Shown here piece by piece: positions 53,770 to 64,000 of a stretch of 64,000 bases of DNA. Location of the stretch: positions 186,001 to 250,000 of the forward strand of contig CAWGPF010000001.1 of the NCBI GenBank assembly GCA_963824395.1, written 5' to 3'. This stretch comes from 13-2-20CM-66-19 sp963824395. Lineage in GTDB: Bacteria; Pseudomonadota; Gammaproteobacteria; Steroidobacterales; Steroidobacteraceae. The notes under the pieces are model-generated. The model was not told where the DNA came from, did no database searches, and worked only from the letters and a program-made list of their open reading frames with translations. Each line of letters opens with the position of its first letter. The first letter of the stretch is position 1. Position numbers and translations under genes: made by a program.

Positions 53770-54963
53770 TCAGCGTCCGCCGGCGCGCTGGCGCAGCGTC
53801 TCTTCGGCGAGTTTCAGCTGCGCCTGCAGGCGGCGCAGCATCAGGTGGTTGAAGCGCTCGAAGAGGGGCTTGAGGTCATGCGGCCCGGGGCTCGCCTCCG
53901 GGTGTCCCTGGAAAGTGAAGGCGGGACGGTCGGTGAAGGCGAATCCCTGCAGCGAGCCATCGAAGAGCGAGCGGTGGGTCGGCTTCACGTGCTTCGGCAG
54001 GGTCGCCTCATCCACCGCGAAGCCGTGGTTCTGGCTCGTGATGAAGACGCGCCCGCTCTCCAGGTCCTGCACCGGGTGATTGGCGCCGTGGTGGCCGAAC
54101 TTCATCTTCACGGTTTTTGCGCCGGCGGCCAGGCCCATGATCTGGTGGCCGAGGCAGATGCCGAACAGCGGCAGGTCGGTCTCAAGGAAGCGCTGCGTGG
54201 CGGCGATCGCGTAGTCGCACGGCTCAGGGTCGCCCGGGCCGTTGGAGAGGAAGATGCCGTCCGGCTCGAGCGCCAGTGCCTCCGCCGCGGGGGTCTGCGC
54301 GGGCACCACCGTCATGCGGCAGCCACCATCGGCCAGCAGCCGCAGGATGTTGCGCTTGATGCCAAAGTCGTAAGCGATGACGTGCAGGCGCTGGTTGGCC
54401 CGGATCGGCGGGCGGGCGGGCTCGGGCCAGATCGTGCCCTCGTTCCACTGGTAGCTCTTCTTGGCGGACACGACCTTGGCGAGGTCCATGCCCTTCAAGC
54501 CCGGGAACTTGCGCGCCAGCTTCACCGCGGCGCCCTCATCGACCTGCTCGCCCGTCATGATGCACCCGGCCTGCGCGCCCTTCTCGCGCAGGATGCGCGT
54601 GAGCTTGCGGGTGTCGATGCCGGCAATGGCCACGGTGCGCCCGCGCTCGAGGAACTCCGGCAGCGTCTCGTTGGCGCGCCAGTTGCTCGCGATGAGGGAC
54701 AGGTCGCGGATGATGAGGCCGGCGCTGTAGATCTGCGGCGCCTCGAGGTCCTCGGGCGTCGCGCCGGTGTTGCCCACGTGCGGGACGGTGAGCGTCACCA
54801 GCTGCCGTGCGTAGGAGGGGTCGGTGAGAATTTCCTGATAGCCCGTGAGGGCGGTATTGAAAACGACTTCGCCTGTGGTGTTGCCTTTGGCTCCGATTGA
54901 CTGACCGCGGAAGATGGTGCCGTCGGCCAGCGCGAGCACCGCAGGTAAGCTCACGTGATGCAT
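53770..54963 (-). CDS. carA: Carbamoyl-phosphate synthase small subunit
   Basis: 397 residues: N-terminal CPSase domain (FRGQSIGAKGNTTGEVVFNT) and class I glutaminase with catalytic Cys in FGICLGHQ and His/Glu in GHPEASPGP. Supplies ammonia to CarB. The ATG is preceded by GGGAGA. A terminator-like hairpin ends 24 bp before the ATG, in what would be the carA leader. Confidence 0.98.
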   Translation of the reverse strand: MHHVSLPAVLALADGTIFRGQSIGAKGNTTGEVVFNTALTGYQEILTDPSYARQLVTLTVPHVGNTGATPEDLEAPQIYSAGLIIRDLSLIASNWRANETLPEFLERGRTVAIAGIDTRKLTRILREKGAQAGCIMTGEQVDEGAAVKLARKFPGLKGMDLAKVVSAKKSYQWNEGTIWPEPARPPIRANQRLHVIAYDFGIKRNILRLLADGGCRMTVVPAQTPAAEALALEPDGIFLSNGPGDPEPCDYAIAATQRFLETDLPLFGICLGHQIMGLAAGAKTVKMKFGHHGANHPVQDLESGRVFITSQNHGFAVDEATLPKHVKPTHRSLFDGSLQGFAFTDRPAFTFQGHPEASPGPHDLKPLFERFNHLMLRRLQAQLKLAEETLRQRAGGR

Positions 54964-54983
54964 TCTCCCTGACGCAGATACAC

Positions 54984-55019
54984 AAAAGCGGGAGGAGTTC
55001 TCATCGAACCTCCTCCCGC
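54984..55019 (-). terminator. Hairpin plus T-run before carA (attenuator or dapB terminator)
   Basis: Perfect 10-bp stem GCGGGAGGAG / CTCCTCCCGC (arms 54988-54997 and 55010-55019) followed on the minus strand by TTTTGTGT. Only about 20 bp remain before the carA ATG, too little for a separate promoter, so transcripts of carA must read through it. Confidence 0.65.
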
Positions 55020-55030
55020 CTTTGCTTGGA

Positions 55031-55050
55031 CTAACCCGTACACGGATTAG
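55031..55050 (-). other. Second hairpin in the carA leader
   Basis: CTAATCCGT-GT-ACGGGTTAG on the minus strand: 9-bp arms with one G-U wobble, 11 bp upstream of the terminator-like hairpin. The two stems do not share sequence, so a simple mutually exclusive switch is not obvious. Confidence 0.5.
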
Positions 55051-55056
55051 GCAGAA

Positions 55057-55086
55057 ATCTTACGGGCTTTACGCCTTTTATGTCCA
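55057..55086 (-). promoter_or_regulatory. carA: Candidate carAB promoter
   Basis: On the minus strand TGGACA (55086-55081; 5 of 6 matches), 18-bp spacer, TAAGAT (55062-55057; 4 of 6). Transcription would begin near 55050 and include both leader hairpins. Confidence 0.45.
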
Positions 55087-55144
55087 TGGAAAAATCCGCG
55101 CCGGCCGGCGCCTTGCAAGCTCATGCGACGATGCGAAACCATCT

Positions 55145-55933
55145 CTAAGTGCCTGTTTTCCCGTCAAGCAGATCACCCATGGCGTAGCGGCCCGGAGGCT
55201 GCGGCGCAAGCCAGAGCGCAGCGGCAAGGGCGCCGCGGGCAAAGACCCCGCGCTCCAGGGCACGGTGGCCGAGAAAAACGACCTCCCCGGGCCCTGAGAG
55301 GCTCACGGTGTGCTCCCCGATCACCTCCCCTTGACGGTGCGAGGTAATGGGCACCGCGGTGCCGGCGTCCAGGTCCCCGCGCCCGGCCCGCACCGCCGCG
55401 GCCAGGGCGAGCGCGGTGCCCGAGGGCGTGTCGCGCTTGGCGACGTGGTGCGTCTCCTCGATGGCGCAGCTGAACTGCGGCAAAGCGGCGGCCGCGCGGC
55501 GCACCAGTTCCATGAGCAGCGTGACCCCGAGACTCGTGTTGGGGGCCACGAGCAGCGCAATGCGGCGGGCGGCGGCGCTGAAGTCAGCTTCGAGCGTCGC
55601 CGCGTAGCCGGTGGTGCCGAGCACGAGCGGGACTCCGGCAGCGACGCACGCCGCGAGGTGTGCAGGCGTCACCGCCGCGTTGCTGAAGTCGAGGACGACG
55701 TGCGCCTGTGCCAGCGCCGCCTCGAGGTCACACGAGATCAGGACCTCATTGGGGGCGCTGCCGGCCTCCGTGCCCGAGTCGCGCCCGAGCGCGGGACTTG
55801 CCGGCGAGGCGACCGCGGCGACGATCCTGAGCTGCGGGTACTGCGGGGCGGCACACAGGATCGCCTGCCCCATGCGCCCGCTTGCACCGATGAGGACGAC
55901 GCGGGTCACCGGGGCGGGGCTGTCAGGAGTCAT
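55145..55933 (-). CDS. dapB: 4-hydroxy-tetrahydrodipicolinate reductase
   Basis: 262 residues from the ATG at 55933, overlapping the dnaJ stop (ATGA). NAD(P)-binding GASGRMG near the N-terminus; catalytic segment EETHHVAKRDTPSGTAL. Lysine and diaminopimelate synthesis. Placement behind dnaJ is common in this group and couples it to heat-shock transcription. Longer upstream frame lies in dnaJ. Confidence 0.96.
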   Translation of the reverse strand: MTPDSPAPVTRVVLIGASGRMGQAILCAAPQYPQLRIVAAVASPASPALGRDSGTEAGSAPNEVLISCDLEAALAQAHVVLDFSNAAVTPAHLAACVAAGVPLVLGTTGYAATLEADFSAAARRIALLVAPNTSLGVTLLMELVRRAAAALPQFSCAIEETHHVAKRDTPSGTALALAAAVRAGRGDLDAGTAVPITSHRQGEVIGEHTVSLSGPGEVVFLGHRALERGVFARGALAAALWLAPQPPGRYAMGDLLDGKTGT

Positions 55934-57084
55934 CGGGAGCGCTGGGTGCCTTCGTCGGAGCCGGCGAAGAAGCGCCGCACACCCTCGAGGAACCCCTTCT
56001 CGCGCGGGGCGTGCTTGGCGGCATGCACACGCAGGGACTCCTCGAGTTTCCTGATGAGCTCGCGCTGCTCGGCGGAGAGATGCACCGGGGTCTCGATCAC
56101 CACGCGGCAGAAGAGATCGCCCCGCGAGCCGCCGCGCACCGGCTTCACGCCCTTGTCGCGCAAGCGGAATACGCGCCCGGACTGGGTCTCGGCGGGGATC
56201 TTGAGCGTCACGTCGCCCTCGAGTGTCGGCACGCCGACGCTGCCCCCTAGGGCTGCGGTGGCAAAGCTCACCGGCACCTCGCAGCTTAAGTGCTCCCCGT
56301 CGCGCTCGAAGATGGCGTGCTCGCGCACCTGCACCTCGACGTACAGGTCCCCGGCCGGGCCGCCGTTGCGTCCGGCCTCGCCCTCGCCCGACAGGCGGAT
56401 GCGGTCGCCGCTGTCGACACCGGCGGGCACCTTCACGGACAGCTTGCGCGTGCGCCGCACGCGCCCCTGGCCGAGGCAGGTGTCGCAGGGGTTCCTGACG
56501 ATGCTGCCCGAGCCGCGGCAGCGCGGGCAGGTCTGCTGCAGCTGAAAGAAGCCCTGGCTGACGCGCACCTGGCCGGCGCCGCCGCAGGTGTCGCAGGTGA
56601 CGGGGGTTGCGCCCTTGGCGGCGCCCGTGCCGTGGCAGGTCTCGCACTCGGACAGGCGCGGCACCTCGATCTCCACCTGGCGGCCGAAGACCGCCTCGGG
56701 GAGCTCGAGTTCGAGCTCGTACTTGAGGTCCGCACCCCGGAACACCTGGGCACGGCCACCGCGACGGGCGGCGCCGAAGATGTCCCCGAAGACATCGCCG
56801 AAGATGTCGCTGAAGGCATCGGAGGTGAAGCCCCCGCCGCGGCCGCCGCGCGCGGCCGCCTCGAGCCCCGCGTGGCCGTACTGGTCGTAGGCGGCGCGCT
56901 TGTGCGAGTCGGTGAGCACCTCGCAGGCCTCCTTCGCTTCCTTGAAGGATTCCTCAGAGGCGTGGTCACCCGGATTTCTGTCCGGGTGATACTTCATCGC
57001 GAGGCGGCGGTAGGCCTTCTTGATCTCAGCTTCGGTCGCGGTTTTCGGGACGTCCAGGACCTTGTAGTAGTCGCGCTTCGCCAT
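55930..57084 (-). CDS. dnaJ: Chaperone DnaJ
   Basis: 384 residues: J domain with YHPDRNPGD, Gly/Phe-rich linker (about 75-115), four CxxCxGxG zinc motifs (CETCHGTG, CDTCGGAG, CPRCRGSG, CDTCLGQG) and C-terminal substrate domains. Delivers clients to DnaK. Eleven bp after dnaK. Confidence 0.98.
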   Translation of the reverse strand: MAKRDYYKVLDVPKTATEAEIKKAYRRLAMKYHPDRNPGDHASEESFKEAKEACEVLTDSHKRAAYDQYGHAGLEAAARGGRGGGFTSDAFSDIFGDVFGDIFGAARRGGRAQVFRGADLKYELELELPEAVFGRQVEIEVPRLSECETCHGTGAAKGATPVTCDTCGGAGQVRVSQGFFQLQQTCPRCRGSGSIVRNPCDTCLGQGRVRRTRKLSVKVPAGVDSGDRIRLSGEGEAGRNGGPAGDLYVEVQVREHAIFERDGEHLSCEVPVSFATAALGGSVGVPTLEGDVTLKIPAETQSGRVFRLRDKGVKPVRGGSRGDLFCRVVIETPVHLSAEQRELIRKLEESLRVHAAKHAPREKGFLEGVRRFFAGSDEGTQRSR

Positions 57085-57095
57085 GCCTTAACCGC

Positions 57096-59051
<1,956 letters not shown>

Positions 59052-59105
59052 GAGTGCACTCCGCGCCAGGATCTTTCTAAAGAGGGATGGTCTAGGGCCA
59101 CTTCG

Positions 59106-59131
59106 TAGGGGTGGCTTCCGGGGCTTTCAAG
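59106..59131 (-). promoter_or_regulatory. dnaK: Sigma32-type promoter upstream of dnaK
   Basis: Minus-strand CTTGAAA (59131-59125), 13-bp spacer, CCCCTA (59111-59106), close to the heat-shock consensus CTTGAAA / CCCCAT. Start would lie about 50 bp before the dnaK ATG. Confidence 0.7.
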
Positions 59132-59137
59132 GGACCT

Positions 59138-59686
59138 TCAGGGTTCTTTCGCTACGATAACCCGCGCCGGGCGCAGCAGTCGCCCGTTCAGCTCGTACCC
59201 GGGCTGGATCACCGTCAGGACCGAATTGGGCTCGGCCGTGGCCGAGGGCTGCGCCATCATCGCCTCGTGGCGAGCCGGGTCAAAAGGCTCCCCGCGCGGG
59301 TCGATGAGCTTGACGCCGAACTTGTCCAGGGCCTTGGCCAGGAGCGCAAGCGTCGCCTGGGCGCCCTCTTTCAGGCTGGCCGCATCCGCCGTCCCCGCAT
59401 TGGCGACGCCGAGCTCCAGGCTGTCCTTCACCGGCAGCAGCTCCTGGGCGAGCTTCTCCAGGCCATAGCGGTTGGCGGACTCGATGTCGCGCTGGGCGCG
59501 CTTTCTCACGTTTTCCAGCTCCGCCACGGCGCGCAGGTACTGCTCCCAGTGGCTCTTGGCCCGCTCCTCGGACTCCGCCAGCGCCTGCTGCAGGCGCTCC
59601 AGCTCCACCAGCTGTGCGGCCGTCTCGGGCAGGACCGCGGTCGCTTCCGCGCCGGTATCACGCCGCTCGCGCTCGTTGGCAGTCAT
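59138..59686 (-). CDS. grpE: Nucleotide exchange factor GrpE
   Basis: 182 residues: long N-terminal coiled coil (LVELERLQQALAESEERAKS) and a small beta domain ending GYELNGRLLRPARVIVAKEP. Releases ADP from DnaK. Between hrcA and dnaK, with its own heat-shock-like promoter upstream. Confidence 0.97.
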   Translation of the reverse strand: MTANERERRDTGAEATAVLPETAAQLVELERLQQALAESEERAKSHWEQYLRAVAELENVRKRAQRDIESANRYGLEKLAQELLPVKDSLELGVANAGTADAASLKEGAQATLALLAKALDKFGVKLIDPRGEPFDPARHEAMMAQPSATAEPNSVLTVIQPGYELNGRLLRPARVIVAKEP

Positions 59687-59775
59687 GGGTTCATTCCCTT
59701 CCTAAAACTGTCGGGGTCGGCCTTGAGGCAGCCTCAACGCTGGCGCCCCGGCCGGCCCGTTTCCCGCCCCTTCGG

Positions 59776-59801
59776 GTGGGGGTCAGCGCCTTGAATTCAA
59801 G
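59776..59801 (-). promoter_or_regulatory. grpE: Candidate sigma32 promoter upstream of grpE
   Basis: Minus-strand CTTGAAT (59801-59795), 12-bp spacer, CCCCCAC (59782-59776). It overlaps the 3' end of hrcA, allowing grpE-dnaK-dnaJ to be induced separately from hrcA. Confidence 0.5.
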
Positions 59802-60841
59802 GCAGCGCCCAACAGTTTAGCCGTCATATCGACGATGGGAATAACCCGTTCGTATGCCATGCGGGTCGGGCCGATGACCCCGAGCACCCCGACCACCCCG
59901 TCCGCATCCGCGTAGGGGGCGGTGACGACGCTGCAGTCATCGAGGATCTGGTAGCCGGACTCGTGTCCGATGAAGATCTGCACGCGCTCGGCCTTGAGAC
60001 TGTGGTCGAGGAGGTGCAGGAAGTCGCGCTTCTCGTTGAAGGCCTCGAACAGGCGCCGCAGCTTCTCGACGCTCGTGAGCTCCGCCATCCCCATGAGATT
60101 GGTCTCGCCCTTGATGACGTACTCGAGCCGGCCCTCGGCGCCGCCCTCGAACACCTGCTGCGCCACCGAGATGGCATCGAGCATGATCTGGTTCATGTGG
60201 GCGCGCGCCTCGGAGAGCTGGCGCAGGATCTCCTGGCGCACCTCGGCGAGGGAGCGGCCGCGGAACTGCTCGTTGAGGAAGTTCGAGGCGCGCTTGAGCT
60301 CCTCCGCCCCGTAGCGCCGCTCGGTCTGGATGATGCGGTTCTGCACCTCGCGGTCGTTGTACACGAGCACCACCAGCACCCGGTTCTCGGTGAGGGGCAG
60401 GAACTCCACCTGCGAGACCTGGGTGGCGCGCGTGCGCGGCAGCGTCACGACGCCGGCGAGCTGGGTGGCGCTCGAGAGCAGCTGCGAGACCGTGGCGATG
60501 AGATCGGTCGAGCCCTCGCGGCCGGCGGCGAACTGGCGCCGCAGCTGCTCGCTCACCGCCTCATCGAGGGGCTGCAGCTTCAGGAGCGTGTCGACGAAGA
60601 AACGGTAGCCCTTGTCGGTCGGGATGCGCCCGGCAGAGGTGTGCGGGGAGGCGACGAAGCCGAGCTCCTCGAGGTCCGCCATGACGTTGCGCACCGTGGC
60701 CGAGCTCAACTGCAGCCCGGAGTCGCGCGACAGCGCGCGCGAGCCGACCGGCTGGCCGTCCCGGATGTAGCTCTCGATGAGGATGCGGAGCAGGTGCTGG
60801 GCCCGCTCGCCCAGGGTCTCGTCCCGAGCTTCTTGCGTCAT
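59783..60841 (-). CDS. hrcA: Heat-inducible repressor HrcA
   Basis: 352 residues with the N-terminal winged helix (LSSATVRNVMADLEELGFV) and conserved SPHTSAGRIPTDKGYRFFVD. Normally represses chaperone genes by binding the CIRCE element. No CIRCE is seen in front of hrcA, grpE or dnaK here, so its targets (for example groESL) probably lie elsewhere. TAGGAG ribosome site. Confidence 0.97.
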   Translation of the reverse strand: MTQEARDETLGERAQHLLRILIESYIRDGQPVGSRALSRDSGLQLSSATVRNVMADLEELGFVASPHTSAGRIPTDKGYRFFVDTLLKLQPLDEAVSEQLRRQFAAGREGSTDLIATVSQLLSSATQLAGVVTLPRTRATQVSQVEFLPLTENRVLVVLVYNDREVQNRIIQTERRYGAEELKRASNFLNEQFRGRSLAEVRQEILRQLSEARAHMNQIMLDAISVAQQVFEGGAEGRLEYVIKGETNLMGMAELTSVEKLRRLFEAFNEKRDFLHLLDHSLKAERVQIFIGHESGYQILDDCSVVTAPYADADGVVGVLGVIGPTRMAYERVIPIVDMTAKLLGAALNSRR

Positions 60842-61075
60842 AGACTCCTAAGAAACCGGCGCCGCGCGCCGCGCGCGCGGCGCGCGAGCGCCTGTAAGCG
60901 GCGCACGCCGTTCTCGAACGCTAGCTTTGGGCCACACCGACCGTCAAGCAAGGCCCGCTGCGCTTAACCGGGCGCTGGCACGCCAAAGATGTGACTTACG
61001 GCATTGGCCCGGACCTGACAGCCCATGTTACAAAGGCGCGCCCCGCTGCCCGTGCGGGTTAAGTCAAGGGCTCCC
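60842..61075. other. Divergent hrcA-nadK intergenic region
   Basis: 234 bp. The part nearest hrcA (60861-60892) is a run of CG/GC that can fold into a very stable hairpin in the hrcA leader. A weak TTGACG -18- TAGCGT element faces hrcA further out. No CIRCE repeat and no RNA gene seen. Confidence 0.5.
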
Positions 61076-61957
61076 ATGGCCTTTCCGGTCCGAACCTGCG
61101 CGCTCGTCGGCCGATTCTCCGATGCGCGCGTCGCCGAGAGCGTGGCCACCCTGGTGCCGCATCTCGCCGCCGCCGGCGTCACGGTGCTGGTGCAGGCGCA
61201 CGCCGCCCTGGAGGCAGCCCCCGTGACCCGCATCGCCGAGGAGGAGTTCGGCCGGCGCGCCGATCTCGTCATCGCCGTCGGCGGGGATGGCACGCTGCTG
61301 CACGCGGCGCGCCTGGTGGCGCGCCACGGGGTGCCGCTCCTTGGCGTCAATCGCGGCCGCGTCGGCTTCCTCACCGACGTCATGCCCCAGGACATGCTCG
61401 CCTCGGTGGACCAGGCCCTGCGGGGCGAGCTCACCGCGGATGAGCGGCCGCTGCTCGGTGCGCGCCTGGTGAGCGCCGGCGGCCAGGTGGCCGAGGCCCT
61501 CGCCCTGAACGATGTCGTCATGCAGAAGCACGACACCGGGCGCACCCTCGACTTCGAGACGCGCATCAACGGGCAGTTCGTCAACTCCCACGGCGGGGAT
61601 GGCATCATCGTCGCCACCGGCACCGGCTCCACCGCCTACGCCCTCTCCTGCGGCGGCCCGATCGTGGAGCCGCACCTGCCGGCGCTCGTCATCGCCCCGA
61701 TCTGTCCGCACACCCTTTCCGACCGCCCGATCGTGGTCTCCTCGAGCTCGGTGATCGAGGTGGTCCTGAGCGAGCGCGCCGACACTCAGGCGCACGTCAT
61801 CTGCGACGGGGCGGTGCTCGGGGACTTCGCCGCGCTCGATCGCCTGGAGGTGCGCCTCGCCGCCGACCGCGTGCGCCTCCTGCACCCGCCCGGCTACGAT
61901 TACTACCGGCTGCTGCGCTCCAAGCTCCACTGGGGCCGCGGCAGCTTCGAGCGCTGA
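61076..61957 (+). CDS. nadK: NAD kinase
   Basis: 293 residues from the ATG at 61076 (AFPVRTCALVGRF). GGDGTLL motif for ATP/NAD binding, LNDVVMQK and ATGTGSTAYALSCGGPIV. Phosphorylates NAD to NADP. Earlier in-frame starts lack family sequence. Five bp before recN, the common nadK-recN pair. Confidence 0.96.
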   Translation: MAFPVRTCALVGRFSDARVAESVATLVPHLAAAGVTVLVQAHAALEAAPVTRIAEEEFGRRADLVIAVGGDGTLLHAARLVARHGVPLLGVNRGRVGFLTDVMPQDMLASVDQALRGELTADERPLLGARLVSAGGQVAEALALNDVVMQKHDTGRTLDFETRINGQFVNSHGGDGIIVATGTGSTAYALSCGGPIVEPHLPALVIAPICPHTLSDRPIVVSSSSVIEVVLSERADTQAHVICDGAVLGDFAALDRLEVRLAADRVRLLHPPGYDYYRLLRSKLHWGRGSFER

Positions 61958-61962
61958 ACACC

Positions 61963-63690
61963 ATGCTGACCCACCTGCAGATCCGCGATTTCGCCATCAT
62001 CGACGCCGTCGAGCTGGAACTGCGCCCGGGGCTCACCGTGCTCACCGGGGAGACCGGGGCCGGCAAGTCGATCCTGGTGGACGCGCTGCAGCTCATCGCC
62101 GGCGGGCGCGCGGGCGCTGAGGTGGTGCGCCACGGCGCCGAGCGCGCGGAAGTTTCCGGCACCTTCGATCTCAGCCGCGCGCCGCGCGAGCTCAAGCAGT
62201 GGCTCGAGGAGCAGTCGGTGAGCGCAAGCGGGGACCTCATCGTGCGCCGCGTGGTCGGGGCCGACGGGCGCTCGCGCGCCTACCTCAATGGCCAGGCGGT
62301 CGCGGTGCAGCTGCTGCGCGAGGCCGGCAACATCCTCATCGACATCCACGGCCAGCACGAATTCCAATCCCTCACCCGCGCCGCGGCGCAGCGCGAGCTC
62401 CTGGACGGCTACGCCGCCCTCACCACCCTCACCGGCCAGGTCGGCATCGCGCACCGCGTGTGGCTCGAGCTGCTGAACCGTACCCTCGACCTTGAGACCC
62501 GCGCGCGCGACCGCGACGCGAAACTCGAGCTGCTGCGCTACCAGGCCCAGGAGCTGCAGGCACTGAAGGTGCTGCCCGGGGAGCTCGAGGCGCTGCACGA
62601 GGAGCACAGCCGGCTCGCCAACCGCGGCCGCCTGGCGACGGGTGCGCAGACGGCCCTCGGTGAGCTCTACGAAAACGAGGGCGGCAGCGCCCACGCGAGC
62701 GTCAGCCGCGCGCTCGCGGCGCTGCGCACCCTGGCAGCCCTCGACCCGAAGCTCGTGGCCGTGCTGCCGATGCTCGAGGAAGCCAGCATCCAGGTGCGCG
62801 AGGCGGCGCGTGAGCTCGAGCACTACCGCGAGAGCCTCGACCTCGATGCCTCGCGCCAGGAGGAGGTCGAGCGGCGCCTGGCCGCCATCGAGGAACTCGC
62901 GCGCAAGCACCGCGTGCCGCCGGCCGAGCTGCCCGAGCGCGCCGCGCAGCTGGATGCGGAGCTCAGCGCCCTTGAGCGCGCCGACCAGGACCTCTCGGTG
63001 CTGCGCAAGGAGCTCGCCAGCGCCCTCAATCACTACCGGGCGCAGGCGCTGGAACTGTCCGGCAAGCGCATGGTCGCAGCGCGCGCACTGGCGCGCGACA
63101 TCAGCGCGCGCATGCAGACCCTCGGCATGACGGGCGGGCGCTTCGAGGCCGACGTCACCCAGAATGGCAACGCCGAGCCCACGCAGCACGGCATCGACCA
63201 GATCGAGTTCCGCGTCACCGCGAACCCCGGCTCCCCACCGCGCGCCCTCGCCAAGGTCGCCTCCGGCGGGGAGCTCGCGCGCCTGTCACTCGCGGTGCAG
63301 GTGTCCTGCGCCCAGGAGGAGGCGCGCTGCATGGTGTTCGATGAGGTGGATGCGGGCATCGGCGGGGCGATCGCGGAGATCGTCGGCCGCGAGCTGCGCG
63401 CGCTCGGCTCGCGTGGCCAGGTGCTATGCGTCACCCACCTGCCGCAGGTCGCCTCCCAGGCGCACCACCACCTGCGCGTGACCAAGCTCACCGACGGGCG
63501 CACCACGCGCACCACGCTCACGGAGCTCTCCCTCGATGATCGCGTGGAGGAGCTGGCGCGCATGCTCGGCGGGGTAGAGGTGAGCGCCAAAGCGCGCGAG
63601 CACGCGCGCGAGATGCTCGGCGCCAATACCCCCGGGGCGGCGAGCTCGGACACGGTACGCACGCGCCGCCCGGGCACGGCCAAGCGCTAG
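61963..63690 (+). CDS. recN: DNA repair protein RecN
   Basis: 575 residues, SMC-like ATPase: Walker A GETGAGKSILVDAL near the N-terminus, central coiled coil (about 160-360), signature SGGELARLSLAVQ and Walker B MVFDEVDAGIGG. Acts in double-strand break repair. Slightly longer than the usual 550 residues because of a C-terminal tail. Co-transcribed with nadK. Confidence 0.97.
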   Translation: MLTHLQIRDFAIIDAVELELRPGLTVLTGETGAGKSILVDALQLIAGGRAGAEVVRHGAERAEVSGTFDLSRAPRELKQWLEEQSVSASGDLIVRRVVGADGRSRAYLNGQAVAVQLLREAGNILIDIHGQHEFQSLTRAAAQRELLDGYAALTTLTGQVGIAHRVWLELLNRTLDLETRARDRDAKLELLRYQAQELQALKVLPGELEALHEEHSRLANRGRLATGAQTALGELYENEGGSAHASVSRALAALRTLAALDPKLVAVLPMLEEASIQVREAARELEHYRESLDLDASRQEEVERRLAAIEELARKHRVPPAELPERAAQLDAELSALERADQDLSVLRKELASALNHYRAQALELSGKRMVAARALARDISARMQTLGMTGGRFEADVTQNGNAEPTQHGIDQIEFRVTANPGSPPRALAKVASGGELARLSLAVQVSCAQEEARCMVFDEVDAGIGGAIAEIVGRELRALGSRGQVLCVTHLPQVASQAHHHLRVTKLTDGRTTRTTLTELSLDDRVEELARMLGGVEVSAKAREHAREMLGANTPGAASSDTVRTRRPGTAKR

Positions 63691-63726
63691 CCGGGAGGTC
63701 GGGCGCGGCGCCCGGACGCGCGCGGC

Positions 63727-64000
63727 TCAGCTGCTCTTGCGGGCCTTGAAGGCGCAGCTCGGGCGCCGGCAGTGCCCGTAGAGGATGAGCGAGTGGTCGC
63801 GGATGGTGAAGCCGAGCTTCGCAGCGACCGCCGTCTGGCGCTCCTCGATCCCCGAATCCATGAACTCTTCGACCCGGCCGCAGTCAAGACACACGATGTG
63901 GTCATGGTGTGTGCCCTGGTTCAGCTCGAAGACCGCCATGCCGTCCTCGAAGTGATGACGCGTGACGAGGCCTGCGGCCTCGAACTGCGTGAGCACCCGG
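63727..64000 (-). CDS. fur: Ferric uptake regulator Fur (partial)
   Basis: About 90 C-terminal residues; the start is beyond the right edge. After RVLTQFEAAGLV, the end of the DNA-binding domain, come the metal sites FELNQGTHHDHIVCLDCGRV and GHCRRPSCAF. Both cysteine pairs are kept. Fe2+-dependent repressor. Converges on recN, with a GC hairpin in the 36-bp gap. Confidence 0.95.
   Translation of the reverse strand, partial: RVLTQFEAAGLVTRHHFEDGMAVFELNQGTHHDHIVCLDCGRVEEFMDSGIEERQTAVAAKLGFTIRDHSLILYGHCRRPSCAFKARKSS

Noticed and set aside
55031..55093. Eighteen-codon leader peptide ahead of carA
   Set aside because: An ATG-to-TAG frame exists on the minus strand, but it has no ribosome site, lacks a run of Arg codons, and begins upstream of the likely transcription start.
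59052..59061. Palindrome GAGTGCACTC at the dnaK start as CIRCE
   Set aside because: CIRCE needs TTAGCACTC and GAGTGCTAA separated by nine bases; here the half sites abut in the wrong order and overlap the start codon.
60861..60892. RNA thermometer in the hrcA leader
   Set aside because: The CG-rich hairpin would be too stable to melt in a physiological range, and the ribosome site lies outside the stem.

Overview
The window is GC-rich, tightly packed chromosomal DNA from an aerobic Gram-negative bacterium. It is most likely a gammaproteobacterium near Steroidobacter, Nevskiales or Xanthomonadales. Evidence: outer-membrane proteins (a TonB-dependent receptor and a beta-barrel protein); separate nuoC and nuoD in a 14-gene complex I operon; the order ftsH-folP-glmM-tpiA-secG-tRNA-Leu-nuoA..N; hrcA-grpE-dnaK-dnaJ-dapB followed by carA-carB-greA; and sigma32-like promoters. 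The genus is inferred from gene content, not shown.

Layout. (1) 1-3068, minus: a steroid ring-degradation module with a TesB/HsaC-type meta-cleavage dioxygenase, the IpdA and IpdB subunits of the ring-opening CoA hydrolase, and a nitronate-monooxygenase-family flavoprotein that runs off the left edge. (2) 3244-6890, minus: sulfate activation genes cysD, cysNC and cysQ. (3) 6964-7689, plus: a TetR regulator with a perfect 9-2-9 palindrome inside its probable promoter. (4) 13951-7632, minus: an eight-gene catabolic operon of two SDRs, three SnoaL/NTF2-like proteins and a two-subunit B12-dependent acyl-CoA mutase with its MeaB chaperone. The mutase lacks key methylmalonyl-CoA mutase residues and is the most novel item here. 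A TonB-dependent receptor (14085-16406) lies just upstream. (5) 16507-29247: mixed accessory genes, including a retropepsin-like exported protein, a PPOX-fold flavoprotein, a HAD hydrolase, cell-envelope proteins, a queuosine-precursor transporter, hmgA-fahA with a divergent MarR regulator, an M20 peptidase and a beta-propeller protein. (6) 29291-43718, minus: the complete nuoA-N operon. (7) 43803-49380, minus: tRNA-Leu(GAG), secG, tpiA, glmM, folP, ftsH. (8) 49708-60841: yhbY, then greA, carB, carA, dapB and the hrcA/grpE/dnaK/dnaJ heat-shock cluster on the minus strand. (9) 61076 to the end: nadK, recN and a partial fur.

How it fits together. TesB opens the aromatised A ring of the steroid nucleus and IpdAB opens the last ring of the C/D fragment. 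The mutase operon plus TonB receptor looks like uptake and processing of another hydrophobic or branched substrate that needs a carbon-skeleton rearrangement. An 11-bp sequence shared upstream of tesB and upstream of the receptor hints at common control. Translational coupling through GTGA/ATGA overlaps is pervasive. Two housekeeping operons, nuo and car, carry terminator-like hairpins immediately before their first gene.
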